Assembly: GCA_003049485.1 (NCBI GenBank)
Contig: PYST01000173.1
Coordinates: 1-64,000 of the forward strand
Direction: 5' to 3'
Length of the DNA stretch: 64,000 bases
From: Ophioceras dolichostomum
Lineage: Eukaryota > Ascomycota > Sordariomycetes > Magnaporthales > Ophioceraceae
In this document: piece by piece, positions 22,601 through 32,902 of the stretch
Position numbering within the stretch: position 1 is the first letter of the stretch
Layout: every line of letters starts with the position of its first letter
Notes under the pieces: model-generated
What the model saw: the letters and a program-made list of their open reading frames with translations, nothing else
Databases searched by the model: none
Told to the model about the DNA's origin: nothing
Program-made: the position numbers and the translations under genes

Positions 22601-23449
22601 TGGACTTCTTGGAGAGGAGAAAATGCATGATCGCTTCCACTTCGAAAACTTTGTGGAAGGACTCCTCATCGGGTATCCAGTCGAATGCGGCCCTCAGCTC
22701 TTTGCGGTACTCCTCATCGACCGCTTCCATTGTGGACCTCTTGTGGATGGTCGTCATCCAGTCGGGGACGGTGAAGGCCAGATTCACCCTGACGTCGTCT
22801 GTGTTAACTTGGCTGACCTCCTCGTCGACCAGGGCCTTCGTCCGCCGAGAGACGAGTCGAAGGTGTTCCTGAAGTAGGCCCCTGACCCGGAGGCGCATAG
22901 TTTCCAGCAACTTCGTGTTCGCGGCGATAGCCTTCAGCCGTTCGCCGTATGGAAACAAGTGCCACCATCCGCCCCATGTCGGACATAGCAAGGCACATGC
23001 CGCTTTCAAGGGGAGCCGATATGGATCCTCCAAAGCAGCCGCGCCGACCACTGGTTCAAGGTGCTCCGGGTCTTCATACCGCGTACCCGGCCAAAGGGAG
23101 CAATACCCACTGAAGTCCGAACGACCCGCACCTGCTCGGTTGTCAGGGATCTTGTCTGGGACCTCTGTCACCGGCTGGGAATAGCAGTGCTCGAGGCTTC
23201 CTGTATCACTGTCGATATCGTCAAAAAGCACATTGGCTCGTGTGCCGGTAGAACCTGCATCGACCCCAATTGACCTGCGATTTGGGGAAATCGAATGCTT
23301 TCAGTTCCTGTGTTTTCCAGTTGCGTGCGGTTTTGGGGGTTGGCAACCTATGCCCAGTGCCACAAGGCAGCGGGTCTTTAGGTCGTGTCATGGAAGCATA
23401 GAAGAGCGTTTACTTACACGACTAGATGTTTTCTCCGTCTTACTGGCAT
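19614..23449 (-). CDS. Hsp70/actin-fold ATPase with long low-complexity C-terminus, five introns
   Basis: Exons 23449..23418, 23274..22533, 22363..22270, 22145..21686, 21507..21330, 21221..19614; 1037 aa. Phosphate-1 motif IGVDAGSTGTR at about 13-23, then LAFDFGGMAMNG (phosphate 2) and FVIFISGGSSRNKYL (adenosine-type motif), followed by MIDLGAAYAIG. This order defines the Hsp70-like ATPase-domain family that is expanded in filamentous fungi and lacks a normal substrate-binding domain. About 370 terminal residues are Pro/Ser/Ala/Arg-rich with internal duplications and are probably disordered. Exon 1 (10 codons) and the 108-base in-frame intron 21222..21329 are the least certain parts. Reading through that intron would add 36 residues without shifting frame. 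Role unknown; such proteins may act as chaperone-like or signalling ATPases. Confidence 0.8.
20140..20640. repeat. Region of diverged internal repeats coding Ser/Pro-rich units
   Basis: Several related units recur. A GGGCGGGCCGTCGAAGACCC-like unit appears at about 20148 and about 20190, and a GAGATCTGGCGAGCGCACG unit at about 20301 and 20358. They code PLQLPQGLRRPA-like and SVRSPDLS-like repeats in the disordered tail of the Hsp70-like protein. Confidence 0.65.
20419..20480. repeat. Perfect 30-base tandem duplication in the Hsp70-like tail
   Basis: The unit beginning CTCCCTGACACTGATCTTGC and ending CAATCGTGGGG occurs twice in immediate succession (about 20421-20450 and 20451-20480). On the coding strand it gives two copies of SGSPTIARSV. 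A diverged third copy lies near 20560-20600. Being a multiple of three, it keeps the frame. Confidence 0.8.
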
Positions 23450-25190
23450 TTTGACCGGCAGAGGGTCGGTAGTCGCCGTGTGGGGCGACTGGCCAACGAG
23501 GTCGAGGCTGTCAGGATGGAGACAAGATGGCGGGGATTTTAAAGAAGGGTTGTCCAACGGTTCTAGTGACTGTTGGGAATTTTTTCTCGTTCCCTCCTTT
23601 AGTTTTCTGGTTGTTTCTGGGCGAACAGAAAAAGCAGAACAGAGAAAATCGACCCAGTTCAAACAGTCCAGTGCAAACGGAAGAATATTAAGTTCTAAAG
23701 GTGCCGTGGAGCGGGGAATAAAGCAGCCAGCCGTTTGATTGTTTTTTGCCCCAAACTCACTGAGCTGCCCAGGTGGAAGCAAACACTGACGATGCACCCA
23801 CAAGAGCTCAAACAGCTCCGATAACGTGATAAGCCAATGGGGAACGAGGAGTGGATGGACCGAAGAGTATCCACTCCTCTTGGGGGGACCTGCCATCCCC
23901 AAAATTGGGGCAGCACTGTGCAGTGCAGACCCTGGGCCCTGGACATGAACCTGAACCTGAACAAGAACCGGCGAGGCTGGCCCATCCCACCAGCACGAAC
24001 CCCCTCATCACTTGCTAGGAACTTTACCTACAATACATACATGGAGGTACAGCACGTTACATAGGCACTCTCGAACAGCATGTGGGTTGCATCATGTGCA
24101 TTTGGGAAAGAGGATTTGAGGCTTTCCACTATCCCTTAGAATTAACATGAATTACTACCTAGGTATCTGACGCTATTGAAGTCGGGAGTTTCGGGAGGGC
24201 TCCAGGTGGACCAGCGGGTATCCCCGTATTTAAGTAGAAATTCAAACACGACTGGCTGACTGGAGGAGGGGTTCTTGCGTCTGACAGTGACGGCTGCCGC
24301 CCAGCCGTACCGGGGGTCATAAATTGCGGCCTGGCCAGGCCTGAGAAAATGCGGTGGTGGGGGTGGCGAAGGGAGCGGCGCGTGTTTGCCTGCTTGCTTC
24401 GCTTGCTTAACCCACCATGTTCCTCCCATGTTCCATGTGCGAGGGAGGGGGTGGAGCACCTTTGAGCGGTCAGGTCTCGGGACCCAGCCAACTTGGTAGG
24501 CTCTCATTAACCCCGACACTTGCTAGACGGGCTGGACAGACCCAGACAGCATTGGGGACCGCTAAGGCGCCTGGTCGCCTACCTTGCGTCTCTCCAATTT
24601 TTTCCCCCTCAGTGCCCCCTTGTTGCCTGTGCTTGCCTGCCACGCCTGTTCAGCCTCTGAGCTGCAGCGCCCAGTTGGTGTACGTAAAAAGTGGTGGGCA
24701 AGTGCGCCGGAGGGAGACGCCGAGACGCCCTGGCAAGCCCTGATCCATTCCTTCGCTCTCCAGTTTCCCCCTCCAGTCCTCCACCCACATCAGCTCAGCA
24801 GTACGTCAGACGCTTGGGCTGTTTCCGCTTCTTCCTCTTGCCTCCGTCCCTCCGTCCTGCGCTGACTCAAAAGGAAGCGGGGAAGCGTTCTCCAGCCAGC
24901 AGCGCCTTCAGCACTTTCGTACCTCTTTTCTGCTCTTTCTCTCCTTCACCTCCTCCGTAGACCGCCTTCTTTCTTTCTCGGGCCGACCACTCCTTCTTTC
25001 TACGCTAGTCAATTCCGTTTGTCGGTGGTTGGAAAGTGACTTTATCTGGAAGGAGAGCACGAGCACTATCTAGCGCAGGCACGACTTCCAGTTCTTGGTT
25101 TGGTTGGGTACGTCCTAAACTCCGTCGGAGGCCGCTTGTTTTCATCGACACTCTTTCTTGCGTGGCCTTCTTGTCTTCTCGTTCTCCTCT
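23450..25190. other. Divergent intergenic region, about 1.7 kb
   Basis: Shared upstream region of the Hsp70-like gene (minus) and the ankyrin gene (plus). Left part is moderately AT-rich with no gene. From about 24885 to 25015 the plus strand is pyrimidine-rich, as in a fungal leader or promoter. A frame on the minus strand at about 24142-24490 has somewhat coding-like composition but no ATG context or domain I can support. Confidence 0.5.
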
Positions 25191-28166
25191 ATGTCGGATG
25201 GTGCGACTTCGGACGAGCCCACCATGGCGGGCGCATCGATGGGGTCGCTTCCCGTAGACCTCGTGCTCCTTCTCTCCAAGCTGCTGTCGACGGCAGACCA
25301 GGCCGCCCTGGCGCGCACGAGCAGGTACTTCCACTGGATCCTCAACCCGGTGATCTACTCGGACAACGTCAAGCATGGCAACTCCTCCTGCCTTTTCGAC
25401 GCGGCCAAGTCCGGCGTCGTCGGCACGCTCGAACACGCCGTCGGAGTTGGCGCGAAGGTCAACCAGTACTTCGTCCACCCAAGTGCCGCAAAGGCCGCAG
25501 CAGCCGCGGCGGCTGCGGCAGGCAGTGCGACACCGGGAGGAACCCCAGTCACCTCGGCCGACGACGACGACGCGACCGAGAATCAAGAAGCAGCGGCCGA
25601 CGGCGAAGACCCATCGTCGGAGCACAGCGACCTGAGCTACACACCGCTCCACGCGGCAGCCAAGCACAACCAAGTCGACGTGGCCAGATGGCTGCTGGAC
25701 AACGGCGCCGACATCAACGCCCCTTCGTGGAAGTTCTGCAACTGCCAGTACTCCGACGTCGAGCACTCTGTGTCTAGCCACGCGCCGCATCCTCCCGGAT
25801 CCGTCCCCAGCCCATTTTGGCGGCCGCTCCACACGGCGCTCTGCTACCGGGCCTCCTCGGTGGCTGAGCTGCTTATCGAGCGCGGCGCCGACGTGCACTC
25901 GGTGTCGGACGAGACCGGCCGTAAGATCCCCGCCATTGCCGACGCCGCCAGCAGCGGGCTGGTCTCGACTATCAAGCTCCTCACGCTCGACACCAACCTC
26001 GACGTCAACGAGGCCGACTACGAGGGCAACACGGCGCTGCACTACGCCGCCCTGCACTGGAAGCCCGAGATGTTCAGCGACCGTGCGTACTTCGCCCGCT
26101 CGGCCATCCCCAAGCTCCTCGTCCTGGGCGCCCGCATCGATGAACCCAACAATGCCGGCTACAGCCCTCTGCTCTTCGCCTGCCACCGCGGCAATTTCGA
26201 CGCCGCCATGATACTCCTTGCTGCTGGCGCGAGCTGGGAGCCTCCCGGCCGTCGCCGCTTCTCCTTAGTTGGCAGCAGCGGCGCCTCCTGTGGCACTGGC
26301 GGCCCCCGCCTCGGCCCCCGCCTCCTCAGCGGGACCACACTCGGCCCAGTCGGCGGCCCAGTCGACACGGGCGACCGCGCGGCCTCTTCGCCGCTCTTCC
26401 ACTGCTGCCTGACCCGGAGCGGCATCGCCGACCACTGCGGCGGGCGTAGGCCACCCCTGGAGCAGAACGCGTTCATGGCCTCCCGGCTGGAGCTGCTGAA
26501 GATGCTGGTCGACCGCGACGCCGACGTCGAGGGCAAGGTCAGGGGCATGACGCCGCTGATGTTCGCCACGCGCGTGTTCCCGCCCCTGACGGACTGCGCC
26601 CGCACGCTGCTGGACGCCAGCGCCGAGCCCAACGGGCGCAGCGACGACGGCCGCACCGCACTGCACTACCTCCTACAAAGCTGGCGCCAAAAGCCGGACA
26701 GCCCCGTTCCACCGGAGCCTTGGCTGCTGGACGAGTGTGCGTGCCTGCTCATCGCCCGTGGCGCGCGTCTCGACATCCCAGACTGGTCAACCAACCCCTC
26801 AACACCGCTGGAGATTCTGAGGCAGCCCAAGTACCAGCGTCTCGGCACGCTTCCCGCCATAGCACGTCAGGCTACCGCTGCCAACATCAGCCGCGTGCAG
26901 CTCGCCAAAGCACTGGAAGAAGAAGCCGCACTGCCCAACTCGTGGTGCATGAGCGACCTCCTCCTGCTCGCAGACCGCGTCTTCGGCCTCCCCGCCCGCG
27001 TCACGCGCCACCTGCTGGACCACCACCTGAACAAGATGGTCGACTGTCCCGAAGTCGACGAGGTCACGGACACGTCCTCCGACTCAGACGACGGGAACGA
27101 CAACAACAACGGCCCGGACGGCAACAGCTCCTGCAAGCGCGTCAACGGCGCCACCCCCACAAAGCACGCGACCTTCGACGCCCTCGTGCGCTACCGCCGC
27201 AGCCCGCGCACCAACGACGCCCTCTTCCTCCGCACGCTCGAGAAGCGCATCCGCGGCCTCTGCCTCCGCACGCTGCAGCTCGGCGTGACCGTCCCCGGCG
27301 TGGTCCTACCGCAAGGGGGCCGTACCTACCTCCACCTGGCCGTGCGGTGGGGCGAGAAGCCCGTGGTCGAGGCCCTCCTGGAGCGCGGCGCCGACGTGGA
27401 CGTGTTCGACGACTTCTTCCAGACGCCCCTCGCCGTCGCCGTGGTCGAGGACTTCGACGAGATCGCCGAGATGCTCATGCGCGAGGTCGCCGACCCGCAC
27501 CTCGCGCCCACCCCCGACGAGGCCCGTCGCCTGTACCGGCGCCAATGCGGCGAGGAAGACGACGACGACGACGAAGAGGAGGACTACCACCCCCTGGGCC
27601 GCCAGGGAACCACAACAACAACAACACCATCCGGCGCAGCAGCAGCCGCCAATGAGGTCCTCTCCTCCTTCCTCACGCCCTTCGAGCTCGCCATCCGGCA
27701 CTCCCGCCGCCGCATCCTCCAACACATGCTCTCGCACTACGCCCTCCCCACCATCCCCGCGCGCGCCTTCCACTCCTACGTCCACCGCGCCTGCGACGCC
27801 GGCGACCTCGACGTGCTGCAGCTCCTCCTCGAGAAGGGCGCCCCCGCCACCGGCGGCCCCAACTGCCCCAACCCGCCGGCCGTGCACGTCATGCGACGCA
27901 TGCTCGCGCGCCCCTTCAGCGCCGCCGTGGCGCTCAAGGCGTTCGACGCCGTCACGCTGCTTGTCAAGCACGGGGCGGGGCTGGACGAGATGGACTCCCG
28001 CGCCAGGAGCGTCAGGTCGCTGCTCCGGAGCCTGACCGGGGACGGGCAGACGGACCCCCAGCTGGTGCGGCTGGCGGAGCTGTTCGCGCACGAGCACGAC
28101 CTGTCGGGCGACGACGGGGTCTTCTGTTTTGAGCTGGAGGAGGAGTATCAGCTTAGGAACTGGTGA
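25191..28166 (+). CDS. F-box-like ankyrin-repeat protein
   Basis: Single exon, 991 aa from the ATG at 25191; the frame is open a little further upstream but without an ATG. An alternative start is the Met at 25224. Residues about 20-60 (SLPVDLVLLLSKLL, then ALARTSRYFHWILNPVIY) look like an F-box. Ankyrin repeats follow, recognisable from TPLHAAAKHNQVDVARWLLDNGAD, LHTALCYRASSVAELLIERGAD, TALHYAALHWKP, SPLLFACHRGNFDAAMILLAAGA, TPLMFATR and, after an acidic linker, LHLAVRWGEKPVVEALLERGAD. Poly-Ala, Asp/Glu and Gly-rich inserts separate the repeat blocks. F-box/ankyrin proteins typically join SCF ubiquitin ligases and recruit targets through the repeats, so a role in protein turnover is likely. 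Targets are unknown. Confidence 0.85.
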   Translation: MSDGATSDEPTMAGASMGSLPVDLVLLLSKLLSTADQAALARTSRYFHWILNPVIYSDNVKHGNSSCLFDAAKSGVVGTLEHAVGVGAKVNQYFVHPSAAKAAAAAAAAAGSATPGGTPVTSADDDDATENQEAAADGEDPSSEHSDLSYTPLHAAAKHNQVDVARWLLDNGADINAPSWKFCNCQYSDVEHSVSSHAPHPPGSVPSPFWRPLHTALCYRASSVAELLIERGADVHSVSDETGRKIPAIADAASSGLVSTIKLLTLDTNLDVNEADYEGNTALHYAALHWKPEMFSDRAYFARSAIPKLLVLGARIDEPNNAGYSPLLFACHRGNFDAAMILLAAGASWEPPGRRRFSLVGSSGASCGTGGPRLGPRLLSGTTLGPVGGPVDTGDRAASSPLFHCCLTRSGIADHCGGRRPPLEQNAFMASRLELLKMLVDRDADVEGKVRGMTPLMFATRVFPPLTDCARTLLDASAEPNGRSDDGRTALHYLLQSWRQKPDSPVPPEPWLLDECACLLIARGARLDIPDWSTNPSTPLEILRQPKYQRLGTLPAIARQATAANISRVQLAKALEEEAALPNSWCMSDLLLLADRVFGLPARVTRHLLDHHLNKMVDCPEVDEVTDTSSDSDDGNDNNNGPDGNSSCKRVNGATPTKHATFDALVRYRRSPRTNDALFLRTLEKRIRGLCLRTLQLGVTVPGVVLPQGGRTYLHLAVRWGEKPVVEALLERGADVDVFDDFFQTPLAVAVVEDFDEIAEMLMREVADPHLAPTPDEARRLYRRQCGEEDDDDDEEEDYHPLGRQGTTTTTTPSGAAAAANEVLSSFLTPFELAIRHSRRRILQHMLSHYALPTIPARAFHSYVHRACDAGDLDVLQLLLEKGAPATGGPNCPNPPAVHVMRRMLARPFSAAVALKAFDAVTLLVKHGAGLDEMDSRARSVRSLLRSLTGDGQTDPQLVRLAELFAHEHDLSGDDGVFCFELEEEYQLRNW

Positions 28167-29213
28167 ATCGATGGGTGCCCACCCCTACTCCTAACTTAAG
28201 TACATACCCACCTACCGACTCTCCATAGGACGGACCTGAACGACAGAGACGACACAAGAACCTACCTACACGCACAGACGATCAAGATTGACTATGTTCT
28301 TCTTTTTTTCCCTCTCTTTATTCTCTATGCTCTGGATGGATTCGGCGAATCTAGAGTCTTTTGACGGTTTACCCGGGCGTTTTTTTTTTTCCCTTCCATA
28401 ATACCAGCAAGCGGCTTACGCCCACGACCAAACCACCACACCAGCTTCACCCTGCCGAGTGGCCGGGTAGCAACGAACCTTGGGAAGCCTGATGACTTTT
28501 CCTCTTTTTCTTTTCGCGACAACGACAACTCCAGGCAACGAAAGACGATCCAGGAGATGAGGCCGAGGAGAGAGTGCAGCCTCGAATTCAAGAATTTCCC
28601 CCCCTCACTTTACCTCTTTTTTTTTTCTTTTTTATACCATGTCCTTTCTGGTCTACCTTCTACAGTACGATGATGCTCTCCACTTACACCGTCGTTCTGG
28701 ATCAAGAAGTCGTTGAGGAACCTGCTCTCAGACTCGACTCCCTCTTTCCGATCGCGCTCTGCTTTCTGGATCTAGGGTGTTGGGTATCTTTTTTTTTCCT
28801 ACAAAGGGCGTCTTTTCGATCGGATGGATGGATGGGACTAGGAACGGGTTGGCTTTATTGGGACCTGGATTGTTAGGTTGGTAGGCGTTAGCGCAATATA
28901 TATCCCTTGATTTTGGTCCTTACACGTTGACGGTGAAATTGATATCGACACGAGCCCCGCCGCGATGTTTCCAGCTGGCTGAACCTCGACAAAAGTGCTC
29001 GGTGGTCGAGTGCACCCAGCTGATAGTGTCAAAGAAAATAAAACTAACATTAACGGTATTGGGATACGCTAGAAAAATCCCGCCTATTTCTCCCAATCGC
29101 TCCCCTGCCCCTTCCCTCTCGTTCGTATGTTTTTTCCGGGCCCTGATTCACTCGAATCAACAGTCGTCCACCAGCATTACCAACACCCCAACAACCCAAC
29201 GTCTATCTACCCG
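28167..29213. other. Intergenic region between convergent genes, with poly-T runs
   Basis: About 1.05 kb holding the 3' ends of the ankyrin gene (plus) and the phospholipase D gene (minus). Plus-strand T runs of 8-12 bases lie near 28298, 28380, 28617 and 28790. No supported gene. Confidence 0.55.
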
Positions 29214-32159
29214 TCACGTATAGATACTCTCCGTGATCTGATTAATCTGCAGCCCCTTCTCCGCCATCTCAGCCTCGCAGAGGAAGTCGAGCTGCATCCA
29301 CACCAGGTGTCCCTTGATCTCGTCCAGTCTGCGCCGGACGTCCTCGGCCGGGATGAAACGGTCGAAGATGTGGCCGGCCTTGACGCCCTTCGGCGGGCGG
29401 TAGTGGTCGTAGTCCTCGAAGGTGCGAACTAGTAAAACGTAAGAAAAAGAAGCAGGTCAGTTTAGCTACTAATGGATGCCTATGCCATGTATAGATGGTA
29501 TGGATGGCAACGGCAGGACCGCAAGCGGAAAGAGATGGAGGGAAAAAAAACGCACCATGATCATCAGGATCAGCATGGAACAAATGCCTATAAACCTCCG
29601 TATTCTTACTCGCCTGCGTCGTCCAAGTCTCCCACAACCCCTCATCCAGCGGATCCTCCACGAACTTCCAGCTCTCATCATCCCCATCCCTCACGTTGTT
29701 CGGCGAGTCCTCCCCCGGCGGCATCGCATTCGGGTCGCCCGTCGCGTCCGGGTCCTGAGGGGGCAGGAGCCCCAGGTGCTCGCGCCACAGGTACCTGCGC
29801 AGCGTGGCGGCGTGGTAACCCGCCTCGAAGGGCTGGCCGTCCATGACCGACGGGATCAGCCGGCGGTCCTCCATCACGATGCTCAGCTCGCTGTCGTGGT
29901 GGCCCTCCTGGCTGCGGTCGTTGAGGTTGCTGCTGCCGCAGACGACGATTCGGTCGTCGACGATGAGGAGCTTCGAGTGGATGTACAGCTCCTCCTGGAT
30001 CCAGTTCGCGACCTCGTCCTTGGGCTGCCCCTCCCACGGCTCCGAGGACAGGGGGCCGTCCGCGCCCGCCATCATGTGGTGCGATACTGTGGCGGCGGTT
30101 TTGGGCTTCTGCTGCTGCGAAGCTTCAAACTTGCGCTTCGCGTCCGTCTCGCGCTCCTCGACCTCGCTCGGGAGCTGCTCCTGCTCCTCCTCCTGCTGCC
30201 GGGCCTGGTTCTGCTCCGCTCTGCTGCCCATGTGCGTGTCCCTGCCGTCCTCCGGGTCCGACGTGCCGTGTATGGCCTTGCCCATGATCTCCTCGGCCTC
30301 TGCGCGCTGGACGTCCTGGTAGCGCACGCCGGACTCCTTCTCGCGGCGGTCGATCTCGGGTGTGCGGTTCAGGCGGTCGTAGGCGCGCAGGTTGAACAAG
30401 AAGATGTGCTTGGTCGGGTCGACGCCCTCCTTGCGCACCTGCTCGAAGATCGAGTGCTCGCCGCGGAGGATCGACTTGTACTGGTAGTCCATGATCGCCC
30501 GGGTGCCCGTGGCGGCGTCGTCGCGCAGGTCGCCCGCGAAGCCGGGCACGGCGGGGATGAGGATGATGACGCGGAACTTGCGGCCCTCCTTGCCGGCGCG
30601 CACGACGGCGTCCACGATGGCCCGACCGATGGTGTTGTGAATGGGCGACTGCTGGTCGCCCGTGGCCGTGATGAAGAACTGGTTCTCGATGTAGACGTAG
30701 TGCTGGGCGTTTCGGATGATCTCGCAGTAGGCGTTCTGGATCGACCGGTCCGTCAGGATTCCGCTCGACCAGTCGGAGCTGGACCGGACGACCTGGGCGT
30801 GGACGGTGCCGCGGTTGTCCAAGTTCTTGCTGGCCAGGGGCGACAGCGGGTGCTTGATGTACTCGCCGACGGGGTGGCTGGGCCGCTGCACGCCGACCAA
30901 GTCCTCGTCCTCGCCTTGGCGGCCCTCGAGCTCCAGCCAGTCGAAGCGGTTGTCGCGCTTGTACTTGTCGCGCTTCACGAAATTCCAGCGCAGCACAAAG
31001 TGCTCGGCGATGTCGTAGACGCAGGGCCCGATGACGCCCATGGCCACGTCGTGCCAGGGCATGCGGCCGTACTCGGCCTTGCTAAGTTCGTTCTGGCGCC
31101 AGTCCTGCACGTTCTTGAAGTCCATGACGCGGTTGTTGTTGAAGTCTTGGCCGGCCCAGATCTCGTTAGCCACGCCCTCCGGGTGCATGTCGGACAGCGT
31201 GTGCTGGTGGCTGTCCCAACGGCCGAAGCAGAGGTCCAGCCCGCCGATGAAGGCGACGCTGTAGTCGATCACGATGAACTTCTCGTGGTGCGCCCAGTAG
31301 AAGGTCATATCGGCCGCATTCTCGAACACGTTGTGGTCCGGGTGGCGCTGGACGCGAATATTGCCATGGCCAGGGCTGCCCTCGGGACAGAGAGCCTGCA
31401 GGGCGTGCTTCGTGTGCTCCGAGTTGCACGTCAAGGCCGCCTCGACCTCGCGGTACACGGTGACGTAGATCTTGACGCCCGCCTCGGCCTTGCGCTTCAG
31501 CACCTGGTCCAGCCGCCATTCCTGGTTATAGTAGGGCGGTCGTCGCAGGAATAGCTCGGGCGACAGCCACCAGTCCGCGATGTAGATAGTCTCCTTGGCC
31601 TGCTCCAGAGCCTCCGAAACAGCCCAGCAGTAGTCACGCCCATCCACGTACCACTTGATCAGGTTGCCGTCGTGCTCGGGAAAGTAGGACTGGAAACGGT
31701 GGGATTCGCAGGCTTTGGTCCGCTTCTTGTCGCAGGCCTTCTCGTGTTCTTCGTCGTGACGGTGCTGCGGGTTGAACTGCAAGAGGACAGAGTTGGGGGC
31801 CAGTCAGTCCAGGTAAGTTTCGCTGGAAATGCCCAAGAGGAGAGGGGAAGCCGAATGGCACGTACAATGTTTGCAAACTTGCCGATTTGGTGTCTAGAAC
31901 AAAAGGGCAGAGTCGAAGATACACGATCAGCACGCAGCTTCGAGCCACTTGTCGTCACGGAGTTGTGGTCGGCATGGCCGAGAGGGCGTGGACTCTCCCT
32001 CAGAGGAATAGACTATGAGAATGGGATAGAGTCAGAGAGGAGAGGCCGTCCTTACTTTTTGTGCGTCAGGTGGACTTTCATGTTATGTAGGTGGGTGTCT
32101 TCGAGCTTGTCCTTCATCTCGCTGAAGTCGGTCTTCAGCTTGTCGAAGAATCCCGCCAT
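29214..32159 (-). CDS. Phospholipase D, short form without PX/PH domains, three introns
   Basis: Exons 32159..32056, 31893..31866, 31776..29556, 29428..29214; 855 aa. All donors (GTAAGG, GTACGT, GTGCGT) and TAG/CAG acceptors keep one frame. The first catalytic HKD motif is HEKFIVID near 208-215, followed by AFIGG. The second is IHSKLLIVDD near 643-652, followed by CGSSNLNDRS. Together they form the two-lobed PLD active site, which hydrolyses phosphatidylcholine to phosphatidic acid and choline. Yeast Spo14-type enzymes carry PX and PH domains before the catalytic core. Here only about 70 residues precede it (a short charged helix beginning MAGFFDKLK), so this is the shorter fungal class. A Gln/Glu-rich insert separates the lobes. 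The gene looks intact. Confidence 0.92.
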
Positions 32160-32803
32160 CTTGGTGGAGCTAATCGCGTACCTACTACCCTTCCGAGTTA
32201 CGTTCACGTCCGGAGAGGGGAGAAGCAGCAGAGCTTTGGCGAAGAGAATGTCTGCGGGCGCAAACTAAACACAATCAATACACTATCAACTGAGAGAGGG
32301 GGAGTTGCGGTGAAGAAGAACGTCGGTCTGGCTCGATCTAGATGTAGACTGGTAGGACTGGTGGTCTTGGTTCCAAGTTCCAGGTATATTAGGTACAAGT
32401 ACCTTAGTCTAGGACTGGCTGCATACAAGACAATACAAGAATCTCAGCTGAGAGAAACTGGGACGATAATGGGCGCATTGCGTCGCACTTCAAGGCGAAC
32501 AGCGGGGTACCTGCGATGTCATGATTGTTACCCTCATTCGCCAATGCTTGCTAATGCCCAGGTTCCAATGAGGAGCATCCACTAGAGCAGTTCGGGTGCA
32601 GCGTAAGGCAAACCTGCAGGAAGGGTCTTGGACCCGGTTAACTCGGCATCGCACGTGAAGCTGGGCACGACTGCTACCCTAAAACCGTCGTACAGCTTTG
32701 AGAAATAGAGCACGCGACAGAAACGTCGGTAGTGGGCGACACGTTCCTTTTCGATGTTGTCGTGGTGGTGATGCTGTGCAGCCTTGCCGCTCCCACTCAA
32801 ATG

Positions 32804-32811
32804 TGACGTCA
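32804..32811. promoter_or_regulatory. CRE-type palindrome TGACGTCA, first of a pair
   Basis: Perfect TGACGTCA about 650 bases upstream of the phospholipase D start. A second perfect copy lies 91 bases away at 32895-32902. Two copies in about 100 bases are unlikely by chance, so bZIP binding is plausible. Confidence 0.45.
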
Positions 32812-32894
32812 TGCTAGTTGATGATGGGGAGCGGGAATGGCTTCCCTGCCAGGGACCACTTCCATCACCACCACCGCAGCATCATGAGCGGAGC

Positions 32895-32902
32895 TGACGT
32901 CA
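32895..32902. promoter_or_regulatory. CRE-type palindrome TGACGTCA, second of a pair
   Basis: Second perfect copy of the bZIP palindrome. It lies just beyond the right arm of an inverted repeat (GTGGTGGTGATG near 32763 against CATCACCACCAC near 32867). Confidence 0.45.

Noticed and set aside
24142..24490. Minus-strand frame with coding-like composition
   Set aside because: No plausible ATG or splice structure linking it to other exons and no domain. Kept only as a remark in the intergenic entry.
29476..31554. Long open frame (about 690 codons) on the plus strand
   Set aside because: It lies antisense to the phospholipase D coding sequence. GC-rich third positions of the real gene create such frames, and its composition (Val/Leu/Ala/Arg/Asp-rich) shows no domain.
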